Counted from the first letter of the stretch, positions 16,405-26,565 are shown. The stretch is 64,000 nt of DNA from Iodidimonas nitroreducens (GCA_000710935.1 BAYV01000109.1:124001-188000), one strand, 5' to 3'. The notes: generated by a model not told the origin, from the sequence alone. Numbers and translations are program-made.

Positions 16405-17448
16405 GTGATTGAAAAACCCATTCTCAGTGTCTTGAAAGGCGAGCGTCACACCCGGCCCCCTTTCTGGTTCATGCGTCAGGCTGGTCGCTATCTGGCGGAA
16501 TATCGTGCGGTGCGAGCCAAGGCGGGAAGTTTTCTCGATTTGGTCTATAACCCCGATCTTGCCACCGAAGTGACCTTGCAGCCGGTTCATCGTTTGAAAA
16601 CCGATGGAGCGATTCTTTTTTCCGATATTCTGATTGTTCCCCATGCTTTGGGTCAGGATGTCGCCTTCAAACAAGGTGAAGGCCCGGTCCTTGATCCCAT
16701 CACCTCGCGGGCTGATTTTGCCAAATTATCCCTTGATGCTTTGGATGAGCGAGCGGCACCGGTTTATCAAACCGTGCGGCAGGTGCTGGTGGCTTTGCCT
16801 CCTTCTGTCACCCTGATCGGTTTTTGCGGCGGCTTATGGACGGTGGCAAGCTATATGGTGGCGGGTCGCGGGGGGGATGAACAGGCTGCGGCCAAGGCCT
16901 GGGCCTATCATGATCCCGAAGGCTTTGATCAGCTTCTCGCTCTTTTGGAAGAGGCTAGCTTTCATTATCTTGTGGGGCAGATCGATGCCGGGGCGGAAGT
17001 GATCCAGATTTTTGAAAGCTGGGCGGGTAATCTTCCAGAACCGGTTTTTGAACGCTTTGTCATCGCCCCCACGCAGCGCCTGGTGGCGCGATTAAAGGCG
17101 GCGCGGCCAACCATACCCATCATCGGCTTTCCCCGTGCTGCTGGGCCTTATCTGGGCGATTATGCGCAAAAAACCGGAGTGGATGCGATCTCCCTCGATA
17201 GTGGGATGAAGCTTTCCTATGCTGATCAGTGTTTACCGGCCAAAATGGCCGTGCAGGGTAATCTCGATCCGCAATATGTGGTGGCGGGTGGTGATCTGAT
17301 GGAGATTGAAACCGCGCGGATTTTGAAAGCCCTGAGGGGACGCCCGCATATTTTCAATTTAGGCCATGGCTTTGTTCCCCATACGCCGGTGGCCCATGTG
17401 GAAAGGCTTGCCGCTTTCCTTCATGAATGGCACGATCAATCCCAATGA
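16405..17448 (+). CDS. hemE: Uroporphyrinogen decarboxylase HemE
   Basis: A 347-residue barrel enzyme that decarboxylates uroporphyrinogen III to coproporphyrinogen III in heme synthesis. The signature FWFMRQAGRYLAEYRAVR lies at residues 18-35 with the substrate-binding Arg residues. AILFSDILIVPHALG (catalytic Asp) and FNLGHGFVPHTP near the C-terminus complete the picture. The start is GTG at 16405; there is no nearby ATG, and the spacing to AGGCAG is plausible. It is immediately right of the candidate origin. Confidence 0.97.
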   Translation: MIEKPILSVLKGERHTRPPFWFMRQAGRYLAEYRAVRAKAGSFLDLVYNPDLATEVTLQPVHRLKTDGAILFSDILIVPHALGQDVAFKQGEGPVLDPITSRADFAKLSLDALDERAAPVYQTVRQVLVALPPSVTLIGFCGGLWTVASYMVAGRGGDEQAAAKAWAYHDPEGFDQLLALLEEASFHYLVGQIDAGAEVIQIFESWAGNLPEPVFERFVIAPTQRLVARLKAARPTIPIIGFPRAAGPYLGDYAQKTGVDAISLDSGMKLSYADQCLPAKMAVQGNLDPQYVVAGGDLMEIETARILKALRGRPHIFNLGHGFVPHTPVAHVERLAAFLHEWHDQSQ

Positions 17449-17476
17449 TAGCCAAAGCGAGAACAGGATCTTTTTC

Positions 17477-17902
17477 ATGACACTTTATCTTTGGATAAAG
17501 GCACTTCATCTGATTGCGGTGATTTTCTGGATGGCGGGCATGTTCATGTTGCCGCGCTATTTTGCCTATCACGCCGAAGCGATCAAAGGCTCTGATGAAG
17601 ATCGTAAATGGATTGATCGCGAGCGGAAATTGCTGCGTATCATCATCAATCCATCCATGATCGCGACCTGGATTTTTGGTTTATCCCTCGCAGCCTCCTA
17701 TGGCTTTGCTGAAGCCTGGCTTCATGTGAAATTGCTGTTTGTGGTGGGCCTTACCGTGCTGCACATCATGCTGGCGCGTTGGCGTAAGGTTTTTGAACGG
17801 GGTGAGAATGTCCGCAGTTCAAAATTCTATCGGATGATCAATGAAATCCCCACCATCAGCACGATTATCATTGTCATTCTCGTGATTGTGAAACCGTTCT
17901 GA
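17477..17902 (+). CDS. hemJ: Protoporphyrinogen oxidase HemJ
   Basis: A 141-residue, four-helix membrane protein of the HemJ type, the oxygen-dependent protoporphyrinogen IX oxidase found in many alphaproteobacteria. LYLWIKALHLIAVIFWMAGMFMLPRYFAYH carries the essential His11, and LHVKLLFVVGLTVLHIMLARW the later conserved Lys/His region. The ATG at 17477 is chosen because it matches the family start and AGGAT precedes it; the longer frame overlaps hemE. It lies 28 bases after hemE, probably in one operon. Confidence 0.93.
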   Translation: MTLYLWIKALHLIAVIFWMAGMFMLPRYFAYHAEAIKGSDEDRKWIDRERKLLRIIINPSMIATWIFGLSLAASYGFAEAWLHVKLLFVVGLTVLHIMLARWRKVFERGENVRSSKFYRMINEIPTISTIIIVILVIVKPF

Positions 17903-17961
17903 TAGAATTTCTTTGATTTAGCTTGACTTCAGGGCGTTAGCTGATAGCGTTCAGTCTGAAT

Positions 17962-17981
17962 GGCACCTTCGGGCCTTTTTT
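17962..17981 (+). terminator. Weak hairpin plus U-tract between hemJ and rho
   Basis: GGCACC-TTC-GGGCC forms a short, bulged stem followed by six T residues at 17976-17981. It may end the hem operon or act as an attenuator in the rho leader. The stem is weak, so confidence is limited. Confidence 0.4.
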
Positions 17982-18140
17982 CTTCAGGGTCTTTGAAATT
18001 GCCGGATATGCCCTTTGATTGTCTTTCCTGTCGGCATATTTTTGTATTTTTCCCCTCTTTATCATCAGGTTCACTGTCTATTCGGCTTGATGATCCCCCC
18101 TTCCCAGACCTTTCCAATATCCATCCAGAGTTCCTATCCC
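17982..18140 (+). promoter_or_regulatory. Pyrimidine-rich rho leader
   Basis: The roughly 160 bases before the rho ATG are dominated by C and T runs (for example TTTTTCCCCTC and GATCCCCCCTTCCC) with little G and no obvious hairpin. This is the composition of a rut site, and rho genes are known to autoregulate by Rho-dependent attenuation in their leaders. Confidence 0.4.
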
Positions 18141-19397
18141 ATGAATCTTCAGGATCTGAAAAATAAAACGCCCAGTGATCTTTTGGCTCTTGCTGAAGAA
18201 CACGGGATTGAAAATGCCAGCACTTTGCGCAAACAGGATATGATGTTTGCCATTCTGAAAAATCTTGCCGAACGGGGCGAGGATATTTCAGGCGGTGGCG
18301 TGATCGAAATTTTGCAGGATGGATTTGGTTTTTTGCGGTCGCCAGAAGCCAGCTATCTTGCGGGTCCTGATGATATCTATGTCAGCCCCAGCCAGATCCG
18401 GCGTTTTGGTTTGCGCACCGGCGATACGGTCGAAGGCCAGATCCGGGCGCCCAAGGATGGGGAGCGTTATTTTGCTCTGCTCAAAGTCAACACCATCAAT
18501 TTCGATGAGCCGGAAAAAATTCGCCATAAGGTGAATTTCGATAATTTGACCCCGCTTTATCCTGATGAACGGATCAATCTCGATCCTCAGGATCCCACGA
18601 TCAAGGATCTGACCCCACGCATTATCGATCTCGTGACCCCGATTGGCAAAGGCCAAAGGGCTTTGATCGTGGCGCCGCCGCGCACGGGTAAAACCATGGT
18701 TTTGCAAAATATTGCCAAGGCCATCACCCATAATCACCCGGAAATTTATCTGTTGGTTCTGTTAATTGATGAACGACCGGAAGAAGTGACCGACATGCAG
18801 CGCTCGGTGAAGGGTGAGGTGGTGTCCTCGACCTTTGATGAGCCTGCAACCCGCCATGTGCAGGTTGCTGAAATGGTGATCGAAAAAGCCAAACGGCTGG
18901 TGGAACATAAAAAAGATGTGGTGATTCTGCTCGATTCCATCACCCGTCTTGCGCGGGCTTATAATACAGTGGTTCCCAGCTCGGGCAAAGTGCTCACCGG
19001 CGGTGTGGATGCCAATGCTTTGCAAAGGCCAAAGCGCTTTTTTGGTGCCGCGCGCAATATCGAAGAGGGTGGCTCTTTATCGATCATCGCCACCGCTCTG
19101 GTCGAGACGGGATCGCGCATGGATGAGGTGATTTTTGAAGAATTCAAAGGCACCGGCAATTGCGAACTGATCCTTGATCGGAAGGTTTCCGATAAGCGCG
19201 TTTTCCCCGCTATCGATATTCTGAAATCCGGCACCCGGAAAGAAGAATTGATCCTCCCCAAAGATCAACTGGCCAAGACCTGGGTCTTGCGGCGTATTCT
19301 GCAGCCCATGGGCACCACCGACGCCATTGAATTCCTGATCGGGAAGTTGAAGGAAACGAAAACCAATGAGGACTTCTTCACCTCGATGAATAATTGA
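18141..19397 (+). CDS. rho: Transcription termination factor Rho
   Basis: A 418-residue hexameric RNA helicase. The N-terminal [20 protein letters not shown] helix bundle leads to the cold-shock-like RNA-binding domain ([22 protein letters not shown], 62-83). Walker A is APPRTGKT (178-185), [13 protein letters not shown] holds Walker B, and RLARAYN begins the Q/R-loop region. I chose the ATG at 18141 because it matches the family N-terminus. The frame stays open upstream, but that part is the pyrimidine-rich leader and has no similarity. Confidence 0.97.
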   Translation: MNLQDLKNKTPSDLLALAEEHGIENASTLRKQDMMFAILKNLAERGEDISGGGVIEILQDGFGFLRSPEASYLAGPDDIYVSPSQIRRFGLRTGDTVEGQIRAPKDGERYFALLKVNTINFDEPEKIRHKVNFDNLTPLYPDERINLDPQDPTIKDLTPRIIDLVTPIGKGQRALIVAPPRTGKTMVLQNIAKAITHNHPEIYLLVLLIDERPEEVTDMQRSVKGEVVSSTFDEPATRHVQVAEMVIEKAKRLVEHKKDVVILLDSITRLARAYNTVVPSSGKVLTGGVDANALQRPKRFFGAARNIEEGGSLSIIATALVETGSRMDEVIFEEFKGTGNCELILDRKVSDKRVFPAIDILKSGTRKEELILPKDQLAKTWVLRRILQPMGTTDAIEFLIGKLKETKTNEDFFTSMNN

Positions 19398-19410
19398 GCG
19401 CATTTAAAAA

Positions 19411-19445
19411 CCCCCCGATGATCATGAATCAGCATCGGGGGGTTT
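19411..19445. terminator. Strong hairpin between rho and the dienelactone hydrolase gene
   Basis: CCCCCCGATG (19411-19420) pairs perfectly with CATCGGGGGG (19433-19442) around a 12-base loop. AAAAA precedes and TTT follows, so it could end transcripts from both convergent genes. It stands three bases from a parS site. Confidence 0.75.
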
Positions 19446-19447
19446 GA

Positions 19448-19463
19448 TGTTTCACGTGAAACA
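19448..19463. promoter_or_regulatory. parS: parS site 1
   Basis: The perfect 16-base palindrome TGTTTCACGTGAAACA is identical to the bacterial chromosomal parS consensus bound by ParB. It lies between rho and the dienelactone hydrolase gene, about 3 kb from the candidate origin. Confidence 0.95.
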
Positions 19464-19493
19464 TGGGGTTCAAATGGTTCTCTCGTCTCAATC

Positions 19494-20198
19494 CTAACCG
19501 ATATTCTCTTTTAAAAATGCGGCTGTTCGGGCATTGGCCTTTTCGGCGGCCGCCTGATCAAAATGAGTGCCACCCGGGCGGGCAAAAGCGTGATCCACAT
19601 CCGCATAGTCATGCATAATCACATGATCATGACCATCGAGCGCCTGATGGATGGCGGCCTGCGCCTGTTTATCAACAAAGCCATCTTCGCGGGCGATGTG
19701 GAGCATTAATTTGCCTTTGATATGGGCCGCTTCATCCAGCTTTCCATCAATACCCACACCATAATAACCAATGGCCGCATCGGCATCGGTTCGGCAGGCA
19801 CTGAGATAAGCCAGCATTCCACCCAAGCAATAGCCGATTACTGCCACCTTGCCGCTGCTCCCTTCGATATCGCGGGCGGTGGTGATGGTTGCGGCGATAT
19901 CTTCGATGCCCTTATCAAGATCAAAGCCTTTATAAAGTTCGAAAGCCCGATCCCAATCTTTGGACAATTTGTCATTCAATTGAATATCGGGTTCCTGTCG
20001 CCAAAAAAGATCTGGGCAAATGGCGATATAACCATCTTCGGCCAGCTTGTCGCAAATCAGGCGCATCGGTGTGTTGACGCCGAAAATTTCCTGAATGGCC
20101 ACAACCACAGACCCCGATCCGCTTTCAGGATAAGCAACATAGGCTTTAAAACGGCCTGATTGATCCTTGGCGTCGATATTGATGGTGCGTGCGGGCAT
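19494..20198 (-). CDS. Dienelactone hydrolase family protein
   Basis: A 234-residue alpha/beta hydrolase of the DLH type. The nucleophile is Cys124 in GYCLGG, with Asp172 (REDGFVD) and His203 (DHAF) completing the triad, and Glu36 (QEIFG), characteristic of true DLH enzymes, is present. Family members hydrolyse dienelactones or related cyclic esters; the substrate here is unknown and no chlorocatechol pathway genes are nearby. With ogt and DUF255 it forms a minus-strand block between rho and mnmE. Confidence 0.88.
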   Translation of the reverse strand: MPARTINIDAKDQSGRFKAYVAYPESGSGSVVVAIQEIFGVNTPMRLICDKLAEDGYIAICPDLFWRQEPDIQLNDKLSKDWDRAFELYKGFDLDKGIEDIAATITTARDIEGSSGKVAVIGYCLGGMLAYLSACRTDADAAIGYYGVGIDGKLDEAAHIKGKLMLHIAREDGFVDKQAQAAIHQALDGHDHVIMHDYADVDHAFARPGGTHFDQAAAEKANARTAAFLKENIG

Positions 20199-20242
20199 TG
20201 TTGTCTCCTTGGTTTGAAATGATTTATTGCGATAAATGCCGA

Positions 20243-20704
20243 TTATAAGGGAAGCTGAGGCGCAATGCCTTCCAAGCGGATGAGGGCGGCTTTGGAGTCG
20301 AGGCCGCCCATTCCGGAATAGCCGGTTAGATTGCCTTGAGCGCTCAACACCCTGTGGCAGGGGATGATGATCGGGATCGGGTTGGTTCTGCAGGCATTGC
20401 CCATGGCGCGGGCCTTCGTGCCGATCTTATGGGCCAGGTCGCCATAGCTTTGAGTGGTGCCATAGGGGATCTGGCTGATGGCAGACCAGGCCCGCTTTTG
20501 AAAATCACTGCCATGGGGATTTAACGGCAGATCGAACAGGGTGCGGACTCCATCGAAATAATCCTGTACCTGCTGGGCTGCTTCGATCAAAAGGGCGCTG
20601 GGCTGCTGGCGATCGCCCCATCCCCATTCCAAAGCGATGATATGATCATCCTCTTCAAACAAGGTGAGATCGCCCAAGGGGCTGTGAAGAGATAAAATGC
20701 CCAT
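20243..20704 (-). CDS. ogt: Methylated-DNA--[protein]-cysteine S-methyltransferase (Ogt type)
   Basis: A 153-residue suicide repair protein that takes the methyl group from O6-methylguanine. The active site is IPCHRV with acceptor Cys116; the helix-turn-helix region YGTTQSYGDLAHKIG and MGNACRTNPI are conserved. The ATG at 20704 is chosen: GGAG lies upstream, and a longer frame overlaps the preceding gene. It starts four bases after the DUF255 stop, so the two are probably one transcript. Confidence 0.93.
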   Translation of the reverse strand: MGILSLHSPLGDLTLFEEDDHIIALEWGWGDRQQPSALLIEAAQQVQDYFDGVRTLFDLPLNPHGSDFQKRAWSAISQIPYGTTQSYGDLAHKIGTKARAMGNACRTNPIPIIIPCHRVLSAQGNLTGYSGMGGLDSKAALIRLEGIAPQLPL

Positions 20705-20708
20705 GGGT

Positions 20709-22736
20709 TTAGTCTCCGCCCTCGAAGATCGGATCACCGGTTCGCGCGCTTTTCAAAAGCGTTGCAAAAGCCTGAGGATCAGTGATCGGTTGGCTGCATT
20801 TTTGCTGGGTGCATAAGGTCATCTGATCAGCCTTAAGGCTTTGATCTTGAATATAGTTCAGGATTGCATTGGGCAGGGATAAACCATGAAGGCTGGCTTT
20901 CAAGGCTCCCTCCAATGGTTGCACATCCTTTTGCATCAGGCTGATTTCAAGGCCGTTGAACAGGGTATCGCAGGCATTGAGAAAGGACAGATGAGGGAAA
21001 AACTGGGCAATGGCCGGTTCTGAATAGGTTGCCAGCAAATGATCCGCGCGCGTTTTCCATTGCAGATCGCCGGTGATGGCGAACAGGCGTGCAAAATTTT
21101 CCAGCATCGTCGCATTGCCGGATGGCTGGGCCCCATCATGGGCGGATTTTGGGCGCATCAGCAAATCTTCGGCATCTTTTGCCGCCGTGAAATAGCCCCC
21201 CGTTTCTTCATCCTTGAACAGGTTTTCCACCCTTTCAGCCCAAAAGAGGGCCTGTTCAAGATAAAGGGTATCGGCCGTAGTTTCATAAAGCGTCAGGCCC
21301 GCGCGGATCATCTGGGCATGATCATCGAGAAGGGAGACGGTCGTGATCCGGCCCCCCCGCGCGGCATGATAAAGGCGGCCATCGGGGCCGCTCATGGTGT
21401 TTTTGATCCATGCGAACACATGGCGGGCCCGTTCCAGCCAATCTGGCCGCTCGAAAACCGAAGCGGCCTTGCAGGCGGCGGCAATCATCAGGCCATTCCA
21501 ATCGCATAAGATCTTATCATCAAGGGCTGGGCGCACCCGCTCTGTGCGATCACGAAACAGGATCGCCCGGCATTGAGCCAGGCGGTTTTCCGTTTCATTA
21601 TTCTGGGGAAAGGCGCTGTGCAGGCGATTGAGGATGGTGACCCCTTCCCAATTTCCTTCATCGCGCACATCATAATGCTCACAAAAGAGCGCGGCATCCT
21701 CGGGGCTGAGCAGAGCAGCGATCTGCGCCTTTGTCCAGACATAGAATTTGCCTTCCACGCCTTCGCTATCGGCATCCAAAGATGCAGCATAGGCCCCTTC
21801 GGCGGTGATCATTTCACGTTCGAGCCACTCCATGCTTTCAGCCACACGCAGGCGATAAAGGGAGGATCGGGTTTCGCGCCAAACTTCGGTATAAAGGGCG
21901 ATGAGCTGGGCATTGTCATAAAGCATTTTTTCAAAATGCGGCACCAGCCAGCGTTCATCCACCGTATAGCGCGAAAATCCCCCGCCCAGATGATCATAAA
22001 GTCCGCCCATCGCCATTTGATCAAGGGCACGTTCCACGGCCTGAAACCAGTTTTCCTGTTGGGCTCGGATGGCGCCGCGCCACAGAAATTCGAGCATATG
22101 GGGTTGGGGGAATTTGGGTGCTCCTGCCATGCCGCCATGGCGCGGGTCCATATGATGGAAAAGCTTGGTAGCGATTTGATCCAGCAGATGGGGCTCTATT
22201 CTTGGCTGCGAGCCATGAAGGGATTTAGTTTCATAAAGCTTTTCCAGATGCTCCAGCAAGATGGTGCTGTTTTCAGCCACCTGTTCGCGATTGCTGTGAT
22301 AGAGGGCTGCGACCCGATCCAGCACCTCGATAAAGCCCGGACGCCCATACGAAGCCTGTGCCGGAAAATAGGTGCCACCCCAGAAAGGCTCGCCCTTTGG
22401 GGTCAGAAACATCGTGAGCGGCCATCCCCCCGGCTGTCCCATCAGCGATAAAGAGGACATATAAAGCGTATCGATATCGGGGCGCTCTTCGCGATCCACC
22501 TTGATATTGATGAAAAGCCTGTTCATTTGTTCGGCAATGTCTGGATCCTCGAAGCTTTCATGGGCCATCACATGGCACCAATGGCAGGCAGCATAGCCCA
22601 CCGAAAGCAGGATCGGCTTGTTTTGGGCCTGGGCTTCAGCCAAAGCTTTTGGCCCCCAGGGCCGCCAATCCACCGGATTATCGGCATGCTGGAGCAGATA
22701 GGGGCTTGATTCAAATCGCAATTGGTTGTCTGACAT
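20709..22736 (-). CDS. Thioredoxin-domain protein of the DUF255/YyaL (SPATA20-like) family
   Basis: A 675-residue protein. The N-terminal DUF255 domain has a thioredoxin-like fold with CHWC (Cys51, Cys54) in [17 protein letters not shown]. The remainder is an (alpha/alpha)6-barrel like that of glycoside hydrolases and N-acylglucosamine epimerases ([33 protein letters not shown]). The family is widespread from bacteria to man but its reaction is not established. The ATG at 22736 ([18 protein letters not shown]) matches the family start. Confidence 0.9.
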   Translation of the reverse strand: MSDNQLRFESSPYLLQHADNPVDWRPWGPKALAEAQAQNKPILLSVGYAACHWCHVMAHESFEDPDIAEQMNRLFINIKVDREERPDIDTLYMSSLSLMGQPGGWPLTMFLTPKGEPFWGGTYFPAQASYGRPGFIEVLDRVAALYHSNREQVAENSTILLEHLEKLYETKSLHGSQPRIEPHLLDQIATKLFHHMDPRHGGMAGAPKFPQPHMLEFLWRGAIRAQQENWFQAVERALDQMAMGGLYDHLGGGFSRYTVDERWLVPHFEKMLYDNAQLIALYTEVWRETRSSLYRLRVAESMEWLEREMITAEGAYAASLDADSEGVEGKFYVWTKAQIAALLSPEDAALFCEHYDVRDEGNWEGVTILNRLHSAFPQNNETENRLAQCRAILFRDRTERVRPALDDKILCDWNGLMIAAACKAASVFERPDWLERARHVFAWIKNTMSGPDGRLYHAARGGRITTVSLLDDHAQMIRAGLTLYETTADTLYLEQALFWAERVENLFKDEETGGYFTAAKDAEDLLMRPKSAHDGAQPSGNATMLENFARLFAITGDLQWKTRADHLLATYSEPAIAQFFPHLSFLNACDTLFNGLEISLMQKDVQPLEGALKASLHGLSLPNAILNYIQDQSLKADQMTLCTQQKCSQPITDPQAFATLLKSARTGDPIFEGGD

Positions 22737-22835
22737 GCGCGGGTAACCTATTTTTCTGGGGATGCTGGCTCGGTGGCGATTCCGATCCATGCACAGGCTA
22801 CGCGGGTGGGCCGCAAGCCGCAAGGAGGCCAGACC

Positions 22836-23078
22836 ATGAAAATTACCGTGGATATCGATTGTACGCCAAAAGAATTGCGCAGCTTTTTCGGCTTGCCTGA
22901 TTTAGAGCCCTTGCAGCAGGAAATCATGGCGCAAATGCAACGCCGGGCGAGCGAGGGGCTGAGTGCCGAAGATCTTCAGCAGATGATGAGCGGCTGGATG
23001 ACCGGGGCCAGCACGGGCATGGAGCAGTTTCAAAAGCTTGTGCAGGCTGCCATGACCAGCACCAAGCCTAAAAGCTGA
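22836..23078 (+). CDS. Small conserved protein (DUF6489-like)
   Basis: An 80-residue protein starting [31 protein letters not shown], followed by a helical, Met/Gln-rich tail. I recognise the pattern of small alphaproteobacterial proteins annotated DUF6489. No function is known. The ATG at 22836 has a very strong ribosome-binding site, AAGGAGG, six bases after which the start follows. The stop is three bases before mnmE, suggesting co-transcription with tRNA-modification genes. Confidence 0.8.
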   Translation: MKITVDIDCTPKELRSFFGLPDLEPLQQEIMAQMQRRASEGLSAEDLQQMMSGWMTGASTGMEQFQKLVQAAMTSTKPKS

Positions 23079-23081
23079 GCC

Positions 23082-24488
23082 ATGGACGCCGCACAGGACA
23101 GTATTTTTGCGCTGGCCAGTGGCCATGGCCGGGCTGGGGTTAGTGTTGTGCGGCTGTCTGGCCCCCGGGTGATGGCGGCTTTGGCCAGCCTGACGCGGAA
23201 AAGCCCTCCGCCGCCGCGTCTGGCATCAGTGCGCCGACTTTATGATCCGCAATCAGGGGCTTTGCTGGATGAGGCTTTGGTTCTGGTTTTTGCCGCACCC
23301 GCCAGCTTCACCGGTGAGGATGTGGTGGAATTGCATCTTCATGGTGGGCGGGCGGTGGTAGCCTCGGTTCTGGAGGGTTTATCAAAAATCAAAGGCCTGC
23401 GAGGCGCAGAGCCGGGGGAATTTACCCGCCGTGCTTTTGAGCAGGGGCGGATGGATCTGACGGAGGCCGAAGCCATCAATGATCTGGTGATGGCACAAAC
23501 AGCGGCCCAACAGCAACAGGCGCTGCGGCAGATGGGCGGCGCCCTCGGGCGGATTTATGAAGATTGGCGCCAGCGGCTGATGCATGCCTATGCCCGGATC
23601 GAGGCCGATATCGATTTTCCCGATGAAGATCTGCCAGAAGATATAGTGGATACGCTCCGCCCAGATATGATGCGCCTGCTGGATGAAATCAGCACCCATC
23701 TTGGCGATGATCATCGGGGCGAGCGACTGCGCGAGGGCGTGTCCATTGTTTTGCTGGGTGCGCCCAATGTTGGAAAATCAAGCCTTTTAAATGCGTTATC
23801 TAAAAAGGATGCCGCGATTGTTTCAGATATTGCGGGAACCACCCGCGATGTGATTGAGGTGCAGATGAATCTGTTGGGCTATCCTGCCAGCCTGATCGAT
23901 ACGGCGGGCATCCGGGAAGCCGGAGACAGTATTGAAAGCGAAGGCGTGCGCCGAGCGCTGGACAAGGCGCATCAGGCGGATATTCGGGTTCTTCTGCTCG
24001 ATGCCGCTGCGCATATCATTGGGGATGGAGATGATCCCGGAGATCACGCGCCTGTCTTTGATCTTTCGCATCTGCCAGCCGATCTTGTGCGCTTGCGGGA
24101 TGATGCAGATATCATCCTTTTGAACAAGGCGGATCAACTCACCCACCCCCCTTATGGGCGCCAGCCAGGTGAGGAGAGGCTTTTTGTGATCTCGGTGACC
24201 GCAGATCGCGGGATTGCGGACTTATTGGAGGCGCTATCGCATCGGGTGATGGAATTATGCGATGTGCGGGAAGCCCCGGCGCTCACCCGCATTCGCCACC
24301 GCCAAGCCCTTGAAGACGCCCAAGCCTGTTTGCAACGCTACATGCAGGCGGATGCCGAGCATAGGGATCCGGTGCTGGCCGCGGAGGATATCCGCATGGC
24401 GGCGCGGGCGGTGGGGCGGATCACCGGGCAGGTGGATGTGGAGTCGATGCTGGATATCGTCTTTTCCTCATTCTGCATTGGAAAATAG
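23082..24488 (+). CDS. mnmE: tRNA uridine-5-carboxymethylaminomethyl(34) synthesis GTPase MnmE
   Basis: A 468-residue GTPase that, with MnmG, adds the cmnm5 group to wobble U34. The N-terminal folate-binding domain (GRAGVSVVRLSGP; FTGEDVVELHLHGGRAVV) precedes the G domain, with P-loop GAPNVGKS at 226-233, DIAGTTRD (G2) and DTAG (G3). The C-terminal catalytic Cys465 is in the terminal CIGK. Length is normal. It belongs to the mnmE-mnmG-rsmG-parA-parB cluster. Confidence 0.97.
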   Translation: MDAAQDSIFALASGHGRAGVSVVRLSGPRVMAALASLTRKSPPPPRLASVRRLYDPQSGALLDEALVLVFAAPASFTGEDVVELHLHGGRAVVASVLEGLSKIKGLRGAEPGEFTRRAFEQGRMDLTEAEAINDLVMAQTAAQQQQALRQMGGALGRIYEDWRQRLMHAYARIEADIDFPDEDLPEDIVDTLRPDMMRLLDEISTHLGDDHRGERLREGVSIVLLGAPNVGKSSLLNALSKKDAAIVSDIAGTTRDVIEVQMNLLGYPASLIDTAGIREAGDSIESEGVRRALDKAHQADIRVLLLDAAAHIIGDGDDPGDHAPVFDLSHLPADLVRLRDDADIILLNKADQLTHPPYGRQPGEERLFVISVTADRGIADLLEALSHRVMELCDVREAPALTRIRHRQALEDAQACLQRYMQADAEHRDPVLAAEDIRMAARAVGRITGQVDVESMLDIVFSSFCIGK

Positions 24489-24524
24489 TGTAAAATCTTG
24501 TGGCTTACGAGGAGTGCTGGCCGA

Positions 24525-24540
24525 TGTTTCACGTGAAACA
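24525..24540. promoter_or_regulatory. parS: parS site 2
   Basis: A perfect TGTTTCACGTGAAACA palindrome between mnmE and mnmG. The site creates a spurious minus-strand reading frame beginning MFHVKH, which is not a gene. Confidence 0.95.
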
Positions 24541-24580
24541 TTGCTATTCAGCCACTCTGTTTTCGATAAGGCGCGCCCAA

Positions 24581-24600
24581 CAAACGTGCAATGACGTTTG
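24581..24600. promoter_or_regulatory. Inverted repeat overlapping the candidate mnmG -35 element
   Basis: CAAACGT-GCAATG-ACGTTTG has perfect seven-base arms and a six-base spacer. The right arm shares its last bases with the TTGACC at 24598, an operator-like placement. No U-tract follows, so it is not a simple terminator. Confidence 0.4.
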
Positions 24601-24626
24601 ACCTTTTGATCGCCCGAACATAAGGT
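24598..24626 (+). promoter_or_regulatory. Candidate sigma-70 promoter for mnmG-rsmG-parAB
   Basis: TTGACC (24598-24603) and TAAGGT (24621-24626) are separated by exactly 17 bases, about 60 bases before the mnmG start, in a 200-base gap with no gene. Confidence 0.5.
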
Positions 24627-24687
24627 GCGGCACAGGTGCAAGCGATGATAGGCTTGGCCAAATCAGTCAATCTGAAAAGGGTGCCGG

Positions 24688-26565
24688 GTGAACGATTCCT
24701 TTGATGTGATCATTATTGGCGGTGGCCATGCTGGCTGCGAAGCCGCTGCGGCCTCGGCGCGCATCGGGGCGAGAACCCTTTTGCTTACCCACCGTCTGGA
24801 TCATATCGGGGTGATGTCGTGCAATCCGGCGATTGGCGGATTGGGCAAGGGCCATCTGGTTCGTGAAATTGATGCTTTGGATGGCCTGATGGGGCGGGTG
24901 GCCGATGCCTCGGGGATTCAATTTCGCCTGCTCAATCGGCGCAAGGGGCCGGCCGTGCAGGGGCCGCGTTGTCAATCGGATCGCGCCCTTTATGCTCGCG
25001 CTATGCAAGATCATTTGGCCAATATTGCGGGGCTGACGCTGCGTGCGGCTTCTGTCGAAGATCTGATTATCGATCAGAATGCCGATGCGGGTGCAAAAGT
25101 TACGGGTGTTGTGCTGGCGGACGGTGCGGTGGTGCGCGCCCCGCATGTGGTTTTGACCACCGGCACATTTTTGCGCGGCCTTATTCATCTGGGTCCAAAA
25201 ACCATCCCCGCCGGCCGTATGGGCGAAGCGCCGGCGGTGGGCTTGTCCCTTTCTCTTGAGCGTGCGGGTTTTAGCCTTGGCCGACTGAAAACCGGAACGC
25301 CGCCCCGGCTGGATGGGCGCAGCATCGATTGGTCCCAATGCGAAGAGCAGCCGGGCGATCAGCCGCCGGTCCCATTTTCCACCCTGACCAGCCAGATCAC
25401 GGTTCCACAGATTTCATGCTATATCACCCGTACCACCCGCGAAACGCATCAGGTGATCAGCGATAATCTGCATTTATCTGCGATGTATTCCGGGCGGATC
25501 GAAAGCCGTGGTCCCCGCTATTGCCCATCCATCGAAGATAAGATCGTGCGCTTTGCCGATAAGGATAGCCATCAGATCTTTCTGGAGCCCGAAGGTTTGG
25601 ATAGCCATCTGGTTTATCCCAATGGCATTTCAACGAGCCTGCCCGCAGATGTACAACTGGCCCTGATCCACACCATGCCCGGCCTGCAAAAAGCCGAGAT
25701 CGTGCGTCCCGGCTATGCCATTGAATATGATTATATCGATCCCCGCGAATTGCGCCCAAGCTTAGAGACACGGCGCGTTTCCGGCCTTTATCTGGCAGGC
25801 CAGATCAATGGCACCACTGGCTATGAAGAGGCAGCGGCCCAAGGGCTTTTGGCGGGAACGAATGCTGCTTTGTCTGCGTCAGGTGCTGCACCCTTCATTC
25901 TGGATCGCGCCGATGCTTATATGGGCGTGATGATCGATGATCTGATCACCCGGGGCACCGCCGAGCCCTATCGGATGTTTACCAGCCGGGCAGAATATCG
26001 CCTGCATTTGCGGGCGGATAATGCCGATCAAAGGCTGACGGAAAAAGGCCTGGCCATCGGCCTGGTGGGGCCGGAACGGGCGGCGCATTGGCAGGATAAA
26101 TCCGATCAGTTGGATCGGGCGCGCCAGCAGCTTCAGGCTTTGCATACCACTCCCGATGAGGCGGGTTCCTATGGGATCAGCCTGCGCAAGGATGGCCGCC
26201 GCCGCACGGCTTTCGAGCTTTTGAGCTATCCGGAAATCGATCCCGATGCCTTGCGCCGCGTTTGGCCTGAAGCGATGGCGGCTTTGCAATCCGAGGCTTT
26301 GGAACAGGTGCGGATCGAAGCCCGCTATGCCACCTATCTGGATCGTCAGGCCCATGATATTGCCGCCTTCAGAAAAGACGAAGGGCTGACCATTCCGGCG
26401 GATTTCGATTTTGCCGATCTTCCGGGGCTATCGAATGAATTGCAGGAAAAATTCGCACAGGCCCGGCCCGCGACCTTGGGGGCTGCGGCACGGATTTCCG
26501 GAGTGACCCCGGCGGCCCTGACCCTTATCCTGTCGCATCTGAAAAAACGAACGAAAGCGGCATGA
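24688..26565 (+). CDS. mnmG: tRNA uridine-5-carboxymethylaminomethyl(34) synthesis enzyme MnmG (GidA)
   Basis: A 625-residue FAD protein, partner of Mnm[22 protein letters not shown] (residues 8-28) binds [35 protein letters not shown] and [21 protein letters not shown] are family signatures. The C-terminal helical domain ([18 protein letters not shown]) binds tRNA/MnmE. The start is GTG at 24688. The stop overlaps rsmG by four bases. Confidence 0.97.
   Translation: MNDSFDVIIIGGGHAGCEAAAASARIGARTLLLTHRLDHIGVMSCNPAIGGLGKGHLVREIDALDGLMGRVADASGIQFRLLNRRKGPAVQGPRCQSDRALYARAMQDHLANIAGLTLRAASVEDLIIDQNADAGAKVTGVVLADGAVVRAPHVVLTTGTFLRGLIHLGPKTIPAGRMGEAPAVGLSLSLERAGFSLGRLKTGTPPRLDGRSIDWSQCEEQPGDQPPVPFSTLTSQITVPQISCYITRTTRETHQVISDNLHLSAMYSGRIESRGPRYCPSIEDKIVRFADKDSHQIFLEPEGLDSHLVYPNGISTSLPADVQLALIHTMPGLQKAEIVRPGYAIEYDYIDPRELRPSLETRRVSGLYLAGQINGTTGYEEAAAQGLLAGTNAALSASGAAPFILDRADAYMGVMIDDLITRGTAEPYRMFTSRAEYRLHLRADNADQRLTEKGLAIGLVGPERAAHWQDKSDQLDRARQQLQALHTTPDEAGSYGISLRKDGRRRTAFELLSYPEIDPDALRRVWPEAMAALQSEALEQVRIEARYATYLDRQAHDIAAFRKDEGLTIPADFDFADLPGLSNELQEKFAQARPATLGAAARISGVTPAALTLILSHLKKRTKAA

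Noticed and set aside
18015-18140. N-terminal extension of Rho from a TTG codon
   Set aside because: The extension translates the pyrimidine-rich leader into a hydrophobic stretch foreign to Rho; the canonical start is at 18141.
24338-24541. Minus-strand reading frame beginning MFHVKH across the mnmE end
   Set aside because: The start is created by the parS palindrome and the rest is antisense to mnmE; such MFHVK starts are a known artefact of parS sites.
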